DNA from: Saccharina japonica
Taxonomy: Eukaryota > Sar > Phaeophyceae > Laminariales > Laminariaceae
NCBI GenBank assembly: GCA_008828725.1
Contig: MEHQ01003689.1
Span: forward strand, 132,310-196,309
Reading direction: 5' to 3'
Length of the DNA: 64,000 nt
Shown: piece by piece, positions 55,489 to 63,900 of the stretch
How positions within the stretch are numbered: the first letter of the stretch is position 1
Layout: every line of letters begins with the position of its first letter
Made by a program: the position numbers and the translations under genes
The notes under the pieces: generated by a model
The model's input: only the letters and a program-made list of their open reading frames with translations
Database searches by the model: none
What the model was told of the DNA's origin: nothing

Positions 55489-56564
55489 CTGACCGGCCAA
55501 TTTAAATAAAAATAAAACAAGGAAAATAATGGAGGCGGAAGTGTGTGTGTGTGTGGGGGGGGGGTACTCATGTTACGCATGGCCATAGTCGAATGGCTAT
55601 GGATATGCCATAGCATCGTCACAATGCCGGAACGGAGCACGTACAGCAGGAGGGTTTCCACCGACCAGGCAGGCGTTTCATATTTTCAACTCGGGGAATT
55701 GTTCCAGGAGATTTGTGTGTCTCCCTCGGATCATCGTCTACTAGGTTGACGACGAAGCCGCCGAGAACAAAAACGACGAAAACACGAAGCCGCCGGGAAA
55801 AAATAACGACGAAAACCAAGACGAAAAACAAAAACAATGAGAAAGAACAACATGAAAAAATACTTGAAAAACAAAAAAGCTGAACAAAACCAATAAAACG
55901 ACAAAGCCACTAAAACAAACGAAGCAAAACAAAAATGCGAAACACAAAGTCTCTGCCCCCCCCTTTTCCTCCCCCAGGGCCTGTTTCATTTTCATTCCTC
56001 GGAGAGTCGTTTCAGGAGGGTATGTGCCTCGAGGCGAGAGTCATCATCTAGGTTGACGAGGAAAGTCGCCGAAACCAAAATGACGAGAACAAAATAGACG
56101 CAAAGAAACGACCAAAACAAAAACACAAACGTAACAAAAAGACGACAAAACAAACAAACAAAAACAAACAAACAAACGAAAAACCACCCCCCCCCCCCCC
56201 CCCCCCCCCCCCCGCCCACTCTCCGTGCTCCGTCTCGAAAGGGATGCGTGTCATGGTCAAATGACTAAGGCAAGCAACAAATGAGTACCCCCCCCTCCCC
56301 CTAAATGGTCATATGACTACGGCCGTGCACGACATGAGTAAACCCCACCCCCACCCCCGCCTACTCCCCCCTCGGCCCCGGGACGTTTCATTTCCATACC
56401 TCGGGGTACTGTTCGAGGAGGTTGTGTTCCTCCCTAGGGTCGTCGTCTAGGTTGACGAGGACGTCGCTGTACTTGTTGCGATTGTCGCCCACGCACAAGT
56501 AGTCGCAGGCGGTGCAATAGAGTGTGTTCTGGCAGACCGTCGTCAGGTTGAGGCGAGGGTCGCT
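55321..56564 (-). CDS. arylsulfatase-like protein, last two exons
   Basis: Sulfatases hydrolyse sulfate esters, for example of polysaccharides, using a formylglycine made from a CxPxR cysteine. Two exons are visible on the - strand, 56564-56400 (55 codons) and 55488-55321 (55 codons plus TAA). The acceptors are CTGCAG and GGTCAG and the donor is GAG|GTATGG, all phase 0. The joined end reads VLVNLDDDPREEHNLLEQYP, followed by E-IAARLRARAEEV and the terminal ECLDFWEARGWWMTPW. LxNLxxDPxExxNL-x-x-x-P-x-I is the typical C-terminal subdomain of arylsulfatases. The tail, with a cysteine and a GxW-x-x-PW-type end, resembles arylsulfatase B/I/J. The catalytic N-terminal domain is not in the window; no further exon was found up to 64000, so the locus may be a fragment. 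Confidence 0.8.
55554..55665 (-). repeat. family B copy, - orientation, poly-C on its own strand
   Basis: On the - strand: GGCATTGTGACGATGC, a CATAGCCATTCGACTATGGC block and ATGAGTACCCCCCCCC. The poly-C end follows the element's orientation, not the chromosome strand. It sits in the sulfatase intron. Confidence 0.7.
55675..55770 (-). pseudogene. decayed duplicate of a sulfatase exon end (1)
   Basis: The - strand reads VNLVDDDPRETHKS and then loses the frame relative to the true exon (VNLDDDPREEHNLL). The donor GAG|GTATGG has become GAG|TTGAAA. Homology continues into the intron (AAAATATGAAACG). Confidence 0.65.
55981..56075 (-). pseudogene. decayed duplicate of a sulfatase exon end (2)
   Basis: The - strand reads FLVNLDDDSRLEAHTLLKRL. 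The donor has become GAG|GAATGA, so it cannot splice normally. With copy 1 and the real exon it forms a partial triplication spaced about 310 and 400 bp. Confidence 0.68.
56223..56350 (+). repeat. family B, short and long 3' modules side by side
   Basis: CTCCGTCTCGAAAGGGATGC, ACTAAGGCAAGCAACAAATG and AGTACCCCCCCC (56226-56300) are followed at once by ATGGTCATATGACTACGGCC, ATGAGTAAACC and C-rich sequence. A 30-base C-run (56187-56213) precedes it. Confidence 0.7.
56400..56564 (-). CDS. sulfatase penultimate exon
   Basis: 165 bp, phase 0. It contains LTTVCQNTLYCTACDYLCV (four cysteines) and VLVNLDDDPREEHNLLEQYP. The acceptor CTGCAG follows an A/C-rich tract on the - strand, and the donor is GTATGG. 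Confidence 0.82.
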
Positions 56565-56903
56565 CTGCAGAACAAAAAAAAAAAAAAAACGAAACAAAAA
56601 ACGAACGGGGGGGTAATTAAAAAAAAACTTGACTTATTGTTTTCTGGGATCACAACGGTCCGGTTTCTTCCCTCCAATATAGGGGGGGGGGGGTGTGGTG
56701 TCGATAACTTTTTTTTTTGTGCGCCCTTGAACGAACCTGTAATGAAAATATGCATACAGGTATATAGCATAATATGTTCCTATTAATATTACGGGGGAGC
56801 ATACATACCAGTCTGTGCCGAAATATAAGCCTGATTGAAAAAAAAAAAAAGGTGAACAGGTGAGCTCCCCGGGGCTCGAAAGCATGACATCTGATTCATA
56901 GTT

Positions 56904-57070
56904 TTAGAACTGCAGTCCCGTTTCGGGGACAAACCACTCAAATTCTAAGTAAATTCCCCCCAAAACGGGACTGCAGTTCTAAAAGGGTTAACCCCTTAAG
57001 AACTGGTCCCTCGTTTTTGGGGGAAAACTACTTGGAATTAGTGAGGGATACGTTTTTCAGTTCTGAACAG
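56904..57070 (+). repeat. two family D copies and an inverted repeat
   Basis: TTTTAGAACTGCAGTCCCG (56905) and CGGGACTGCAGTTCTAAAA (to 56988) form an inverted repeat of 19 bp around 45 bases. A standard copy (CCCCTTAAGAACTGGTCCC, CTACTTGGAATTAGTGAGGG, CAGTTCTGAAC) follows. Confidence 0.65.
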
Positions 57071-57298
57071 GTTGAAGTACCACTTTCGCTATCCTCAAAT
57101 CAGGCTTATATTTCGGCACAGACTGGTAGTAAATAGGGACCAACCGCACACGCAGAACCATAGCAAATAGGCCCAAGTCTTGTTAGTAAAAATAGAAAAA
57201 TAGGGCAATGCATACCTGGTAGGTTTTTGGGGTGTGAGGTAGGTCCCCTACTTGGCCCAAGTTTTGGTAGCAAAAAACAGGGAAATGTACGGGTTTTT

Positions 57299-57350
57299 GC
57301 GTGTGGTGGGGTAGATCCTATTTAGTAAAGAAGACCTACCCCACACGCAA
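57299..57350. repeat. hairpin GCGTGTGG-GGTAG
   Basis: GCGTGTGGTGGGGTAGATC pairs with GACCTACCCCACACGC across about 17 bases. Related words (GGTGTGAGGTAGGTCCCC) occur at 57231. The surrounding 57080-57400 region has repeated AAATAGG/TTAGTAAAAATAG words, also found at 62815. Confidence 0.6.
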
Positions 57351-57479
57351 TAACCTATACCTTTCTACTTACTTTTTCTTTTTTTTTTCATTTCTATTTG
57401 CTATGGCCCTCAGTAATGTTATATTATACCAGGTATATGTATATATGAAACATTAAAAAGCAACTAAAGCAGCTGCGAA

Positions 57480-57660
57480 ATCGAAGATTCCGTAGCGCAG
57501 GTAGTGGGGGGAACACATTTGTATAACTTCGGAGGCGTATTTTCGATGGGGTCTGGCGGGTGACCAACGACTTCAGTGCAGGTAGCGGGGAACATATTTT
57601 TGTATTACACCGGAAGCGTATTTTAGACGGATGGGGTTTCGCAGGTGACCGCCGGGGAGA
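57480..57660. repeat. about 88-bp tandem duplication
   Basis: GCGCAGGTAGTGGGGGGAAC, TTGTATAACTTCGGAGGCG and GATGGGGTCTGGCGGGTGAC are repeated in diverged form from about 57579 (GTGCAGGTAGCGGGGAAC). It is non-coding. Confidence 0.6.
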
Positions 57661-58001
57661 GGCGTGTTTTTTTTTTTACCGTCGGACTGTCGGAAAGATG
57701 TAGCACTTTCTTACCCGCCGTCAGTAGTCATTTCGCGGTGATTTCAACTTGATAAAAGTAGGGTTTCATACGCTTCTGGATAACCAAACAAAAAGGGAAA
57801 ACGAAACAGAGGATCACGAGAGGAGGAGGTTCGTCGGTACGTGTCGTTTTTTAGTGAGGGCACACCAACCCTCCCGCCGCTCTTCGCAGCAGCGTGCACG
57901 GGAGAAGCCCCCAGATAGAACCAGAGCCGCCGGGTACCGACGGAAGGCCCGAACGGGCTGACGAGTAGGACGAGGGCTTTTTGCAGTATGCACCAGGAGC
58001 T

Positions 58002-58250
58002 GACGCATGCTACGATAGAGGTGCACCATGTTTTTTTCCGAGCACCTCACTTAAGGAGCGTCATACCTCACCGAAAAATGATTTTGGAGGAAAATGAAAG
58101 TGCTGCCGGACGAGAAATACCCTGACCGAAGTATAGTCTGAAAACAGTATTCGTGACGAAAATGAAAAAACGACGAATTTGGGTTAAGGAGCCCGATCGT
58201 TCAGAAAACGATTCAACCAAAAAAATGCTACCTCTACCGTAGCGCGCGTC
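58002..58250 (+). mobile_element. MITE-A copy 18
   Basis: GACGCATGCTACGATAGAGG to CTACCTCTACCGTAGCGCGC plus GTC, 249 bp. AGCT/GGCT flanks match at 3 of 4 bases. It is close to the family consensus. Confidence 0.9.
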
Positions 58251-58361
58251 GGCTCAGAAAGAGCGGGGTGGTCGAGAGCCGTGTACTGCAACTGTATACA
58301 TAGATCACAACTGAGCTCGAGACGAGGTGGTAACATATACCAGGTATACGAGTACTTGATT

Positions 58362-58617
58362 GACGCGTGCTCACGATAGAGGTAGCGTTTTTTTGGCTGA
58401 AATATTTTCTGAACGATCGGGCTCCTTAACCCAAATTCGTCGGACTTTCATTTTTGTGACGAATAATGTTTTCAGACTATACTTCGGTCAGGGTATTTCT
58501 CGTCCGGCAGCACTTTTATTTTCCTCCAAAATATTTTTTTTCGGTGAGGTGTATCTGACGCTACTTAAGTGAGAAGCTCAGAAAAAAACAGGGTGCACCT
58601 CTATCGTAGCTTGTGTT
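58362..58617 (-). mobile_element. MITE-A copy 19
   Basis: GACGCGTGCTCACGATAGAG, then TTTTTTGGCTGAAATATTTT, to GGTGCACCTCTATCGTAGC. The extra C in GCTCACG is shared with the next copy, so the two are close relatives. Confidence 0.87.
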
Positions 58618-58625
58618 CGGGGGTT

Positions 58626-58910
58626 GACGCGTGCTCACGATAGAGGTGGCGTTTTTTTGCTGAACTATTTTTCTGAATGATCGGGCTGCTTAACCCGAAA
58701 TCGCCGGAGACTTGCGTTTTGTTATTGCCACATTTTCACATTTTCGAAATTGCATACCTGCTAGCTCATGGGATGGTTGACCGGGCGTGGCACTTTTATT
58801 TTTCTCGGAAGTTTTTTTTTTTTTTTTTTTGTCTGGTGAGGTATGAAGCTCCTTAGGCGAGGAGCTCAAGCTCAGACAAAACACGGTGCACCTCTATCGT
58901 AGCTTTCGTC
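58626..58910 (-). mobile_element. MITE-A copy 20
   Basis: GACGCGTGCTCACGATAGAG to GCACCTCTATCGTAGCTTTC plus GTC. It abuts the minisatellite at 58911 directly. Confidence 0.85.
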
Positions 58911-59295
58911 AAGGGTAGAGGTAGAGGTGACGCACGCTACCTTAAGGGTAGAGGTAGAGGTGACGCACGCTCCCTTAAGGGTAGAGGCAGAGGTGACGCA
59001 CTCTACCTTAAGGGTAGAGGTAGAGGTGACGCACTCTCCCTTAAGGGTAGAGGTAGAGGTGACGCACGCTACCTTAAGGGTAGAGGTAGAGGTGAAGCAC
59101 GCTACCTTAAGGGTAGAGGTAGAGGTGACGCACGCTACCTTAAGGGTAGAGATAGAGAGGTGACGCGCGCTACCTTAAGGGTAGAGGTAGAGGTGACGCA
59201 CGCTACCTTAAGGGGAGAGGTAGAGGTGACGCACGCTCCCTGAAGGGTACAGGTAGAGGTGACGCACGCTACCTTAAGGGTACAGGTAGAGGTAA
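58911..59295. repeat. 33-bp minisatellite derived from the MITE-A end
   Basis: About eleven units of GGTAGAGGTAGAGGTGACGC followed by ACGCTACCTTAAG. The unit contains the MITE-A start (GACGCACGCTAC) and its GTAGAGG edge. It reads as VTHATLRVEVE repeats because 33 is a multiple of three; I do not consider it a gene. Two more units follow the insertion, at 59455-59530. Confidence 0.88.
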
Positions 59296-59298
59296 ATA

Positions 59299-59449
59299 TG
59301 TCAGGAGACGGCACTTTGACCCCTTGACTGACGTCAATTTGTCTTTTTTTATCCTTGACTGACTCCAAACTACTAGGTTTTAGTGTAGAACACTCGGATC
59401 CACACGCTTGACCGATGCCTGCTTTCCCTTGACTGACCGTCTCCTGACA
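59299..59449. mobile_element. 151-bp inverted-repeat insertion in the minisatellite
   Basis: TGTCAGGAGACGG at the left and CCGTCTCCTGACA at the right are perfect 13-bp inverted ends. CCCTTGACTGAC and CCTTGACTGACT recur inside. It splits the minisatellite. A target duplication is not clear. Confidence 0.7.
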
Positions 59450-59529
59450 TCTTTGGGTAGAGGTGACGCACGCTACCTTAAGGGTAGACGTAAGGGGTGA
59501 AGCACGCTACCGCAAGGGTAGAGGCGCGC

Positions 59530-59860
59530 CATGCTCCGTTTTACTGAGTAAAGCCTCTCGCTCGAGAAGGTCTACAACTATTAGCAAGTCACCCGAAAAC
59601 AGATTTGTTTTTTTTTGGGAAAAAACGAGAGGGCTACGATATACGTACTACAGACAGTGCGTACCCGACGAATAATGACCATGGAGCCGCCCTATTGCAA
59701 AAACAAAAATAACAATATTGTGCAACAAAATGACTTTGGTTAAGGAGCCCGGCGCCCCCCCCCCTCCCTCGTCAGTCAGAAAACTTTTCCTCTTAGCAAT
59801 CCCACGGTAGGGGTACCACTTTTAGGCTCAATATTTTCTGACCGGTTGAGCTCCTCACGT
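59530..59860 (+). mobile_element. eroded MITE-A
   Basis: The sequence starts after the last minisatellite units (GGGTAGAGGCGCGCCATGC). It then keeps the family order in diverged form (AAGCCTCTCGCTCGAGAAGG, GTTAAGGAGCCCGGCG) and ends CCCACGGTAGGGGTACC. More fragments reach about 60100. Confidence 0.5.
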
Positions 59861-60674
59861 GAGTAGCCACCGGATACTATGAATAATTTACTGGTGTATT
59901 CGTTTTTGGACTACCGCATTGAAAGCGTTGGTCGAGTTGCGCGAACGAATGTTTCCGAAGCCAGTCATGGTTCGGGTGGGATATTGAGCTCCTCATGTCA
60001 GAGGAGCTCAGAAAAATCTGCTACGCCCCTACCGTGGGATGAGTATTTACCTCCAAAAAACGGTATACCCTACACCTTTATCGTGGGTAGGACGCATCTG
60101 TACCCTCTCCGATAGACTCCTTTCTCTACGTAAACTCAGACACCCAGTCGCGCGGGCACAGGACGCTGCCGCGATCCGTCAGTTCTTATACGAATACCCG
60201 AATTTGTTTTTCATCTCCAACCATTTTTTTTCTCTCAGTTCACAATGGGGTTGGGTTGGACAAACGTTGAAATCTAGTTGTATGCGTACCAGGTATGTAT
60301 ACCTCAGAAACTGAAATGCTACGTAACGGAAATAAAAAGGCCGCCAAAAACAAGCGGGAATCATCAACAGCAGCGACAAAAACATTTTCTCACGTTTACG
60401 ATGTTTTTGTCGAAGGAGTAGTACCCATCGCACCAAATGTTAACCAGTAGTTTCCAGCTCCCCTGCCGAAAAGCCCCTTGCACGAGGTCCAAGTTTTCCA
60501 CCCTGTGTAAGCATGTTTCGATTAAGGGGCGAAAGGGGCAACGTAATCAAGCACGGATATGATATAAATAGATGCATCGAAAAGTTGGCCCAGTCAACCA
60601 TTGGCTTCCAGCTTCCCCGATCAAAGCCCCCCCCTTGCACGAGGTTATTAAAGGGTTTTCATCCTGAGAAGGCC

Positions 60675-60860
60675 TGTTCGATTGAGGGGGGGGTACTTAT
60701 TGACCACAAAGCATGGCTGTACTCATAATGGCCTGTAGAGACTGTCACACATCCCTATAATGCCGGGACGGAGCACGTCGGGCTTCCACAAACCGGGCAG
60801 GCATTGCTTGTACAAAGCGCGAAGCGTCGGCGTGAAAAGACCAACCTCCATGTGAATTGG
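60675..60860 (-). repeat. family B copy, - orientation
   Basis: The + strand shows GGGGGGGTACTTATTGACC, then ATGCCGGGACGGAGCACGTC, GGGCTTCCACAAACCGGGC and GCATTGCTTGTACAAAGCGC. The reverse complement aligns with 36710-36780. Positions 60440-60660 hold a direct repeat (CAGCTCCCCTGCCGAAAAGC and CAGCTTCCCCGATCAAAGCC). Confidence 0.6.
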
Positions 60861-61134
60861 ACAGGTTGAAGGCGACTTTTCTGTAGCCGCCTTAGTGTAT
60901 GTGAGATAGTCCGCCTTCACGCTGCCAATTACTCATGGGAAGTGTGGAGGGCTTAAGCTTTATTTTTACCCCATCCGCCCGAGGATAAAAAAATAAAAAT
61001 AAAAAGCTGTCAATTACATGTACATGTCTAGGAGGGGAGACGCTTAAGCTCTTTCAACCACTGGGAAACAGCAATATCGTATGCATACGTAGTATATAGT
61101 ATTAGCGAGCGAATGCGACTTTCATCATTGCACG

Positions 61135-61400
61135 GGTAGTGTTGGATATCAGATATCGAACGATATTCGAGTGCGATATACCTGGTACACGATAACGAAA
61201 ACGAAAAAACAAAAACAGAAACAAATTGATACCATTCCGATGTTTGATACCAGGTACATACGTTCGAAGCTTTACGTTCAGTGTCAGCATGAAAAAAAAA
61301 GGGGGGATGCCAGAGGAATGTATGAGGACCAAAAAACCACGTGCGGCGATAACGATATATATCGAAAAGTTCGATACTGCGACACATCGAAAAAACAATC
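61135..61400. repeat. family C repeat, copy 2
   Basis: TATCGAACGATATTCGAGTG, TTTGATACCAGGTACATACG and GTTCAGTGTCAGCATG, with CGATA words. It is homologous to 4405-4640. Two TACCWGGTA motifs (61179 and 61248) are absent from the first copy. Confidence 0.5.
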
Positions 61401-61446
61401 GATACGATATCGAACACTATTAGGGACCCCTTTCTATACGAGCTGA

Positions 61447-61540
61447 AACGACCGACCGACCGACCGACCGACCGAACGACCGACCGACCGATCGACCCGA
61501 CCGAAAGAAGGAGCGCCGACCTACCGACCGACCGACAGAC
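61447..61540. repeat. GACC tetranucleotide array, part 1
   Basis: (GACC)n with a few A and T substitutions, running up to a MITE-A start at 61541. The same repeat resumes at 62216-62282. Confidence 0.85.
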
Positions 61541-61795
61541 GACGCATGGTACGGTAGAGGTGCACCTGCATACAGGCCATGTTTTTTTGCCATATAAGGG
61601 TGGTCACTTGAGAAGCTCTATACTTCACCCATGGTATAACTGATTTTGGGAGGGCAAATGAACGTGCTATATAACATACCAGGTACCCGATAGTGAACAT
61701 ACACAATCCCATTGTCCAACTAACTATTATAACAAAACGAATCTAACGCAACACGAGACTGAAATTCCGCAAGATTTTCGTAGGTTATAACCAAA
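61541..61795 (+). mobile_element. MITE-A copy 21, right end lost
   Basis: GACGCATGGTACGGTAGAGG and AGGGTGGTCACTTGAGAAGC. At the conserved GTGCTACCCGA site it carries extra bases including TACCAGGTA (61677). The next copy starts directly at 61796. Confidence 0.75.
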
Positions 61796-62075
61796 AACGC
61801 ATGGTACGGTAGAAATAGCACCATGTTTTTTTGGTGTCGAGGGTGGTCACTCGCTTGTTGAGGAGCTCAATACACGTCACTCAAAAAAACTGAATTGTTG
61901 AGAAAAATAGAAAGTGTGCCACCCGGCGCACAACCCGGTGGCCTGAGCATACACAATCAAAAATATGGCAACACCCAAGAATGAAAAGACCGACAAGTTT
62001 GGGTTAAGGAGCCCGAATCATTCGGAAAAAAAAAAATGTTAAAAAGCGCTGCCTCTAATAATCGTAGCACGCGTC
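61796..62075 (+). mobile_element. MITE-A copy 22
   Basis: ACGCATGGTACGGTAGAAAT, then TTTGGGTTAAGGAGCCCGAA, to GCCTCTAATAATCGTAGCAC plus GCGTC. A family D copy in - orientation (62088-62150) and a further MITE-A right end (62151-62212) follow. Confidence 0.78.
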
Positions 62076-62215
62076 CCATTCAGAACCACGAAAAACAAAT
62101 CCCACACTAATTCCAAGTACGCGGGGCCATTTCTTGAGGGGTTAAGGACCCCGTGCTGCAGAAAACGTTTCAGCCAAAAAAAAGTATACCTCTATCGTAC
62201 ATCGCACGGGTCAGA

Positions 62216-62285
62216 CCGACCGACCGACCGACCGACCGACCAACAGACCGACCAACAGACTGACCGACCGACAGACAGACCGTGC
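62216..62285. repeat. GACC tetranucleotide array, part 2
   Basis: (GACC)n with CAACAGACC interruptions. With part 1 it brackets the MITE-A pair, suggesting that the elements accumulated in or near a GACC microsatellite. Confidence 0.85.
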
Positions 62286-62395
62286 TCCACCCACCTACGC
62301 ACACACACAAACTCACGAGAGTTGAAAATAACCAGGACTCTTCACGAGCCATGACCTCATAAAATACCCGCGGGCCAGGTCGGGACGTTTTTGTG

Positions 62396-62470
62396 ATCTC
62401 ACGGGCCGGGTCGGGGTCGGGGTCGGGGTCGGGTCGGGTCGGATCGGGTCGGGTCGGGTCGGGAACTATT
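62396..62470. repeat. GGGTC/GGGGTC array
   Basis: A tract of GGTCGGGGTCGGGGTCGG changes to GGGTCGGGTC units. Isolated CGGGTC words continue to 62545. It is non-coding. Confidence 0.85.
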
Positions 62471-63109
62471 CGGGTCAGGAGGTCTTCACAAGACTCTCAC
62501 GGGTCGGGTGTCGAGCCGTCCTTACCCGGCCTATCCTGACCCGCGAGGTTTTGACCACGAGACTCGTGAGCAACCCCGCAAATGACGAATATCCTGCCAC
62601 GCGAGTTCCTTTACGTTAGTAAGCGACACAGCTGTACCACCCGTACTGTCTATGGTATATATGCATACAATATTACACAACTCTGGCCCGTGATTATCTC
62701 GTAGGACACGTTTTGATGTGTCATACCAGGTATCAAGATTCCAAACGCGTATATACGTATTGCACTCCCGGCCACAAGCAGTGGCACTATTACTACGGAG
62801 GACCACAGTAAATAGGACCAAATTTCGTTAGTAAAAATAGGTAAATATATAGTTTTTTGTTACTAGTATTTACTATGCCCCCCCCGTAATGATAATGCAA
62901 ACTATAAAAAGATGAATCGGCAAGCGAAGCCAAGTGCGTGTTTGTCTTGCGGGCGGGGAGGGTTTCCACCCCATTGTCTGCGCCTCTGCATCTTCTCTAA
63001 CTCCCTGCTGTAGTACGGGGAGGACATATATTACAAGTGGTCATGACAAAACGTGCTTATAAATGGTAAAAAATACTGGAATATACGAATATACCTGGTA
63101 CAGGTTTTT

Positions 63110-63900
63110 GTTTTACTTTTATGTCATGGGTCCTGAGAACCAGGACCAAATATGCTAAGTAAAAATACTGGAATATATATATATACTAGGTGTTTGTGTA
63201 TGGGATGGGTCCTGATAATCAGGACCAAATATCCCAAGTAAAAATATTGGAATATACCTGGTATAGGTTTTTGTTTTATGTGACGGGTCCTGATAGTCAG
63301 GACAAAATATGCTAAGTAAAAATACTGGTGTTTGTGTATGTGATGGGTCCTGATAATCAGGACCAACTATGCTAAGTAAAAACACTGGAATATATATATA
63401 TAATAGGTGTTTGTGTATGTGATGGGTCCTGATAATCAGGACCAAATATGCTAAGTAAAAATACTGGAATATATAGGTGTTTGTGTATGTGATGGGTCCT
63501 GATAATCAGGACCAAATATGCTAAGTAAAAGTACTGGAATATATATTATAGGTGTTTGTGTATGTGGTGGGTCCTGATAACCAGGACAAAAGACGTATGC
63601 CAAATAAAAATACTGGAATACATATATATAATACGACGTAGGTGTTTGTGTATGTGATGGGTCCTGGTAATCAGGACCAAGTATGCTAAGTATAAATCCT
63701 GGAATATATAGGTGTTCGTCTATATACGTGACGGGTCCTGATAACCAGGACCAAATATGCTACTGTAGATAAAAGTACTGGAATGTATAGGTTTGTGTCT
63801 AAAATATGTGACGGGTCCTGATAATCAGGAGGAAATACGTTATAAGTAAAAATAGTGGAATACATATAAGGTTTTTTTTGTGTACGTAATGGCTTTTGAC
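63110..63900. repeat. satellite, 10 units of 60-90 bp
   Basis: The core TGGGTCCTGATAATCAGGAC occurs, with small variations, near 63127, 63206, 63284, 63344, 63423, 63493, 63568, 63658, 63732 and 63812. It is followed by CAAATATGCTAAGTAAAAAT, then ACTGGAATATATA and GGTGTTTGTGTATGTGA. TCCTGATAATCAGGA is a palindrome in every unit. TACCTGGTA is inserted in the units at 63092 and 63255 only. Confidence 0.9.

Noticed and set aside
58927-59163. ORF of VTHATLRVEVE repeats as a repeat protein
   Set aside because: The 33-bp minisatellite is divisible by three, so it is open in frame by construction, and its unit is clearly a transposon end.
58911-59295. CTTAAGGTAGC in the minisatellite as a homing-endonuclease (I-PpoI-like) site
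   Set aside because: Only the central CTTAAGGTAGC is shared. The flanks differ and there is no rDNA or endonuclease nearby, so the resemblance is probably chance.
60118-60175. - strand exon candidate LTDRGSVLCPRDWVSEFT
   Set aside because: It is too short, with weak splice signals and no match to the sulfatase C-terminal exons that lie downstream of it.
63110-63900. CRISPR-like array (repeats with palindrome at regular spacing)
   Set aside because: The spacers are themselves conserved, the unit length varies from 60 to 90 bp and the context is eukaryotic; it is a satellite.
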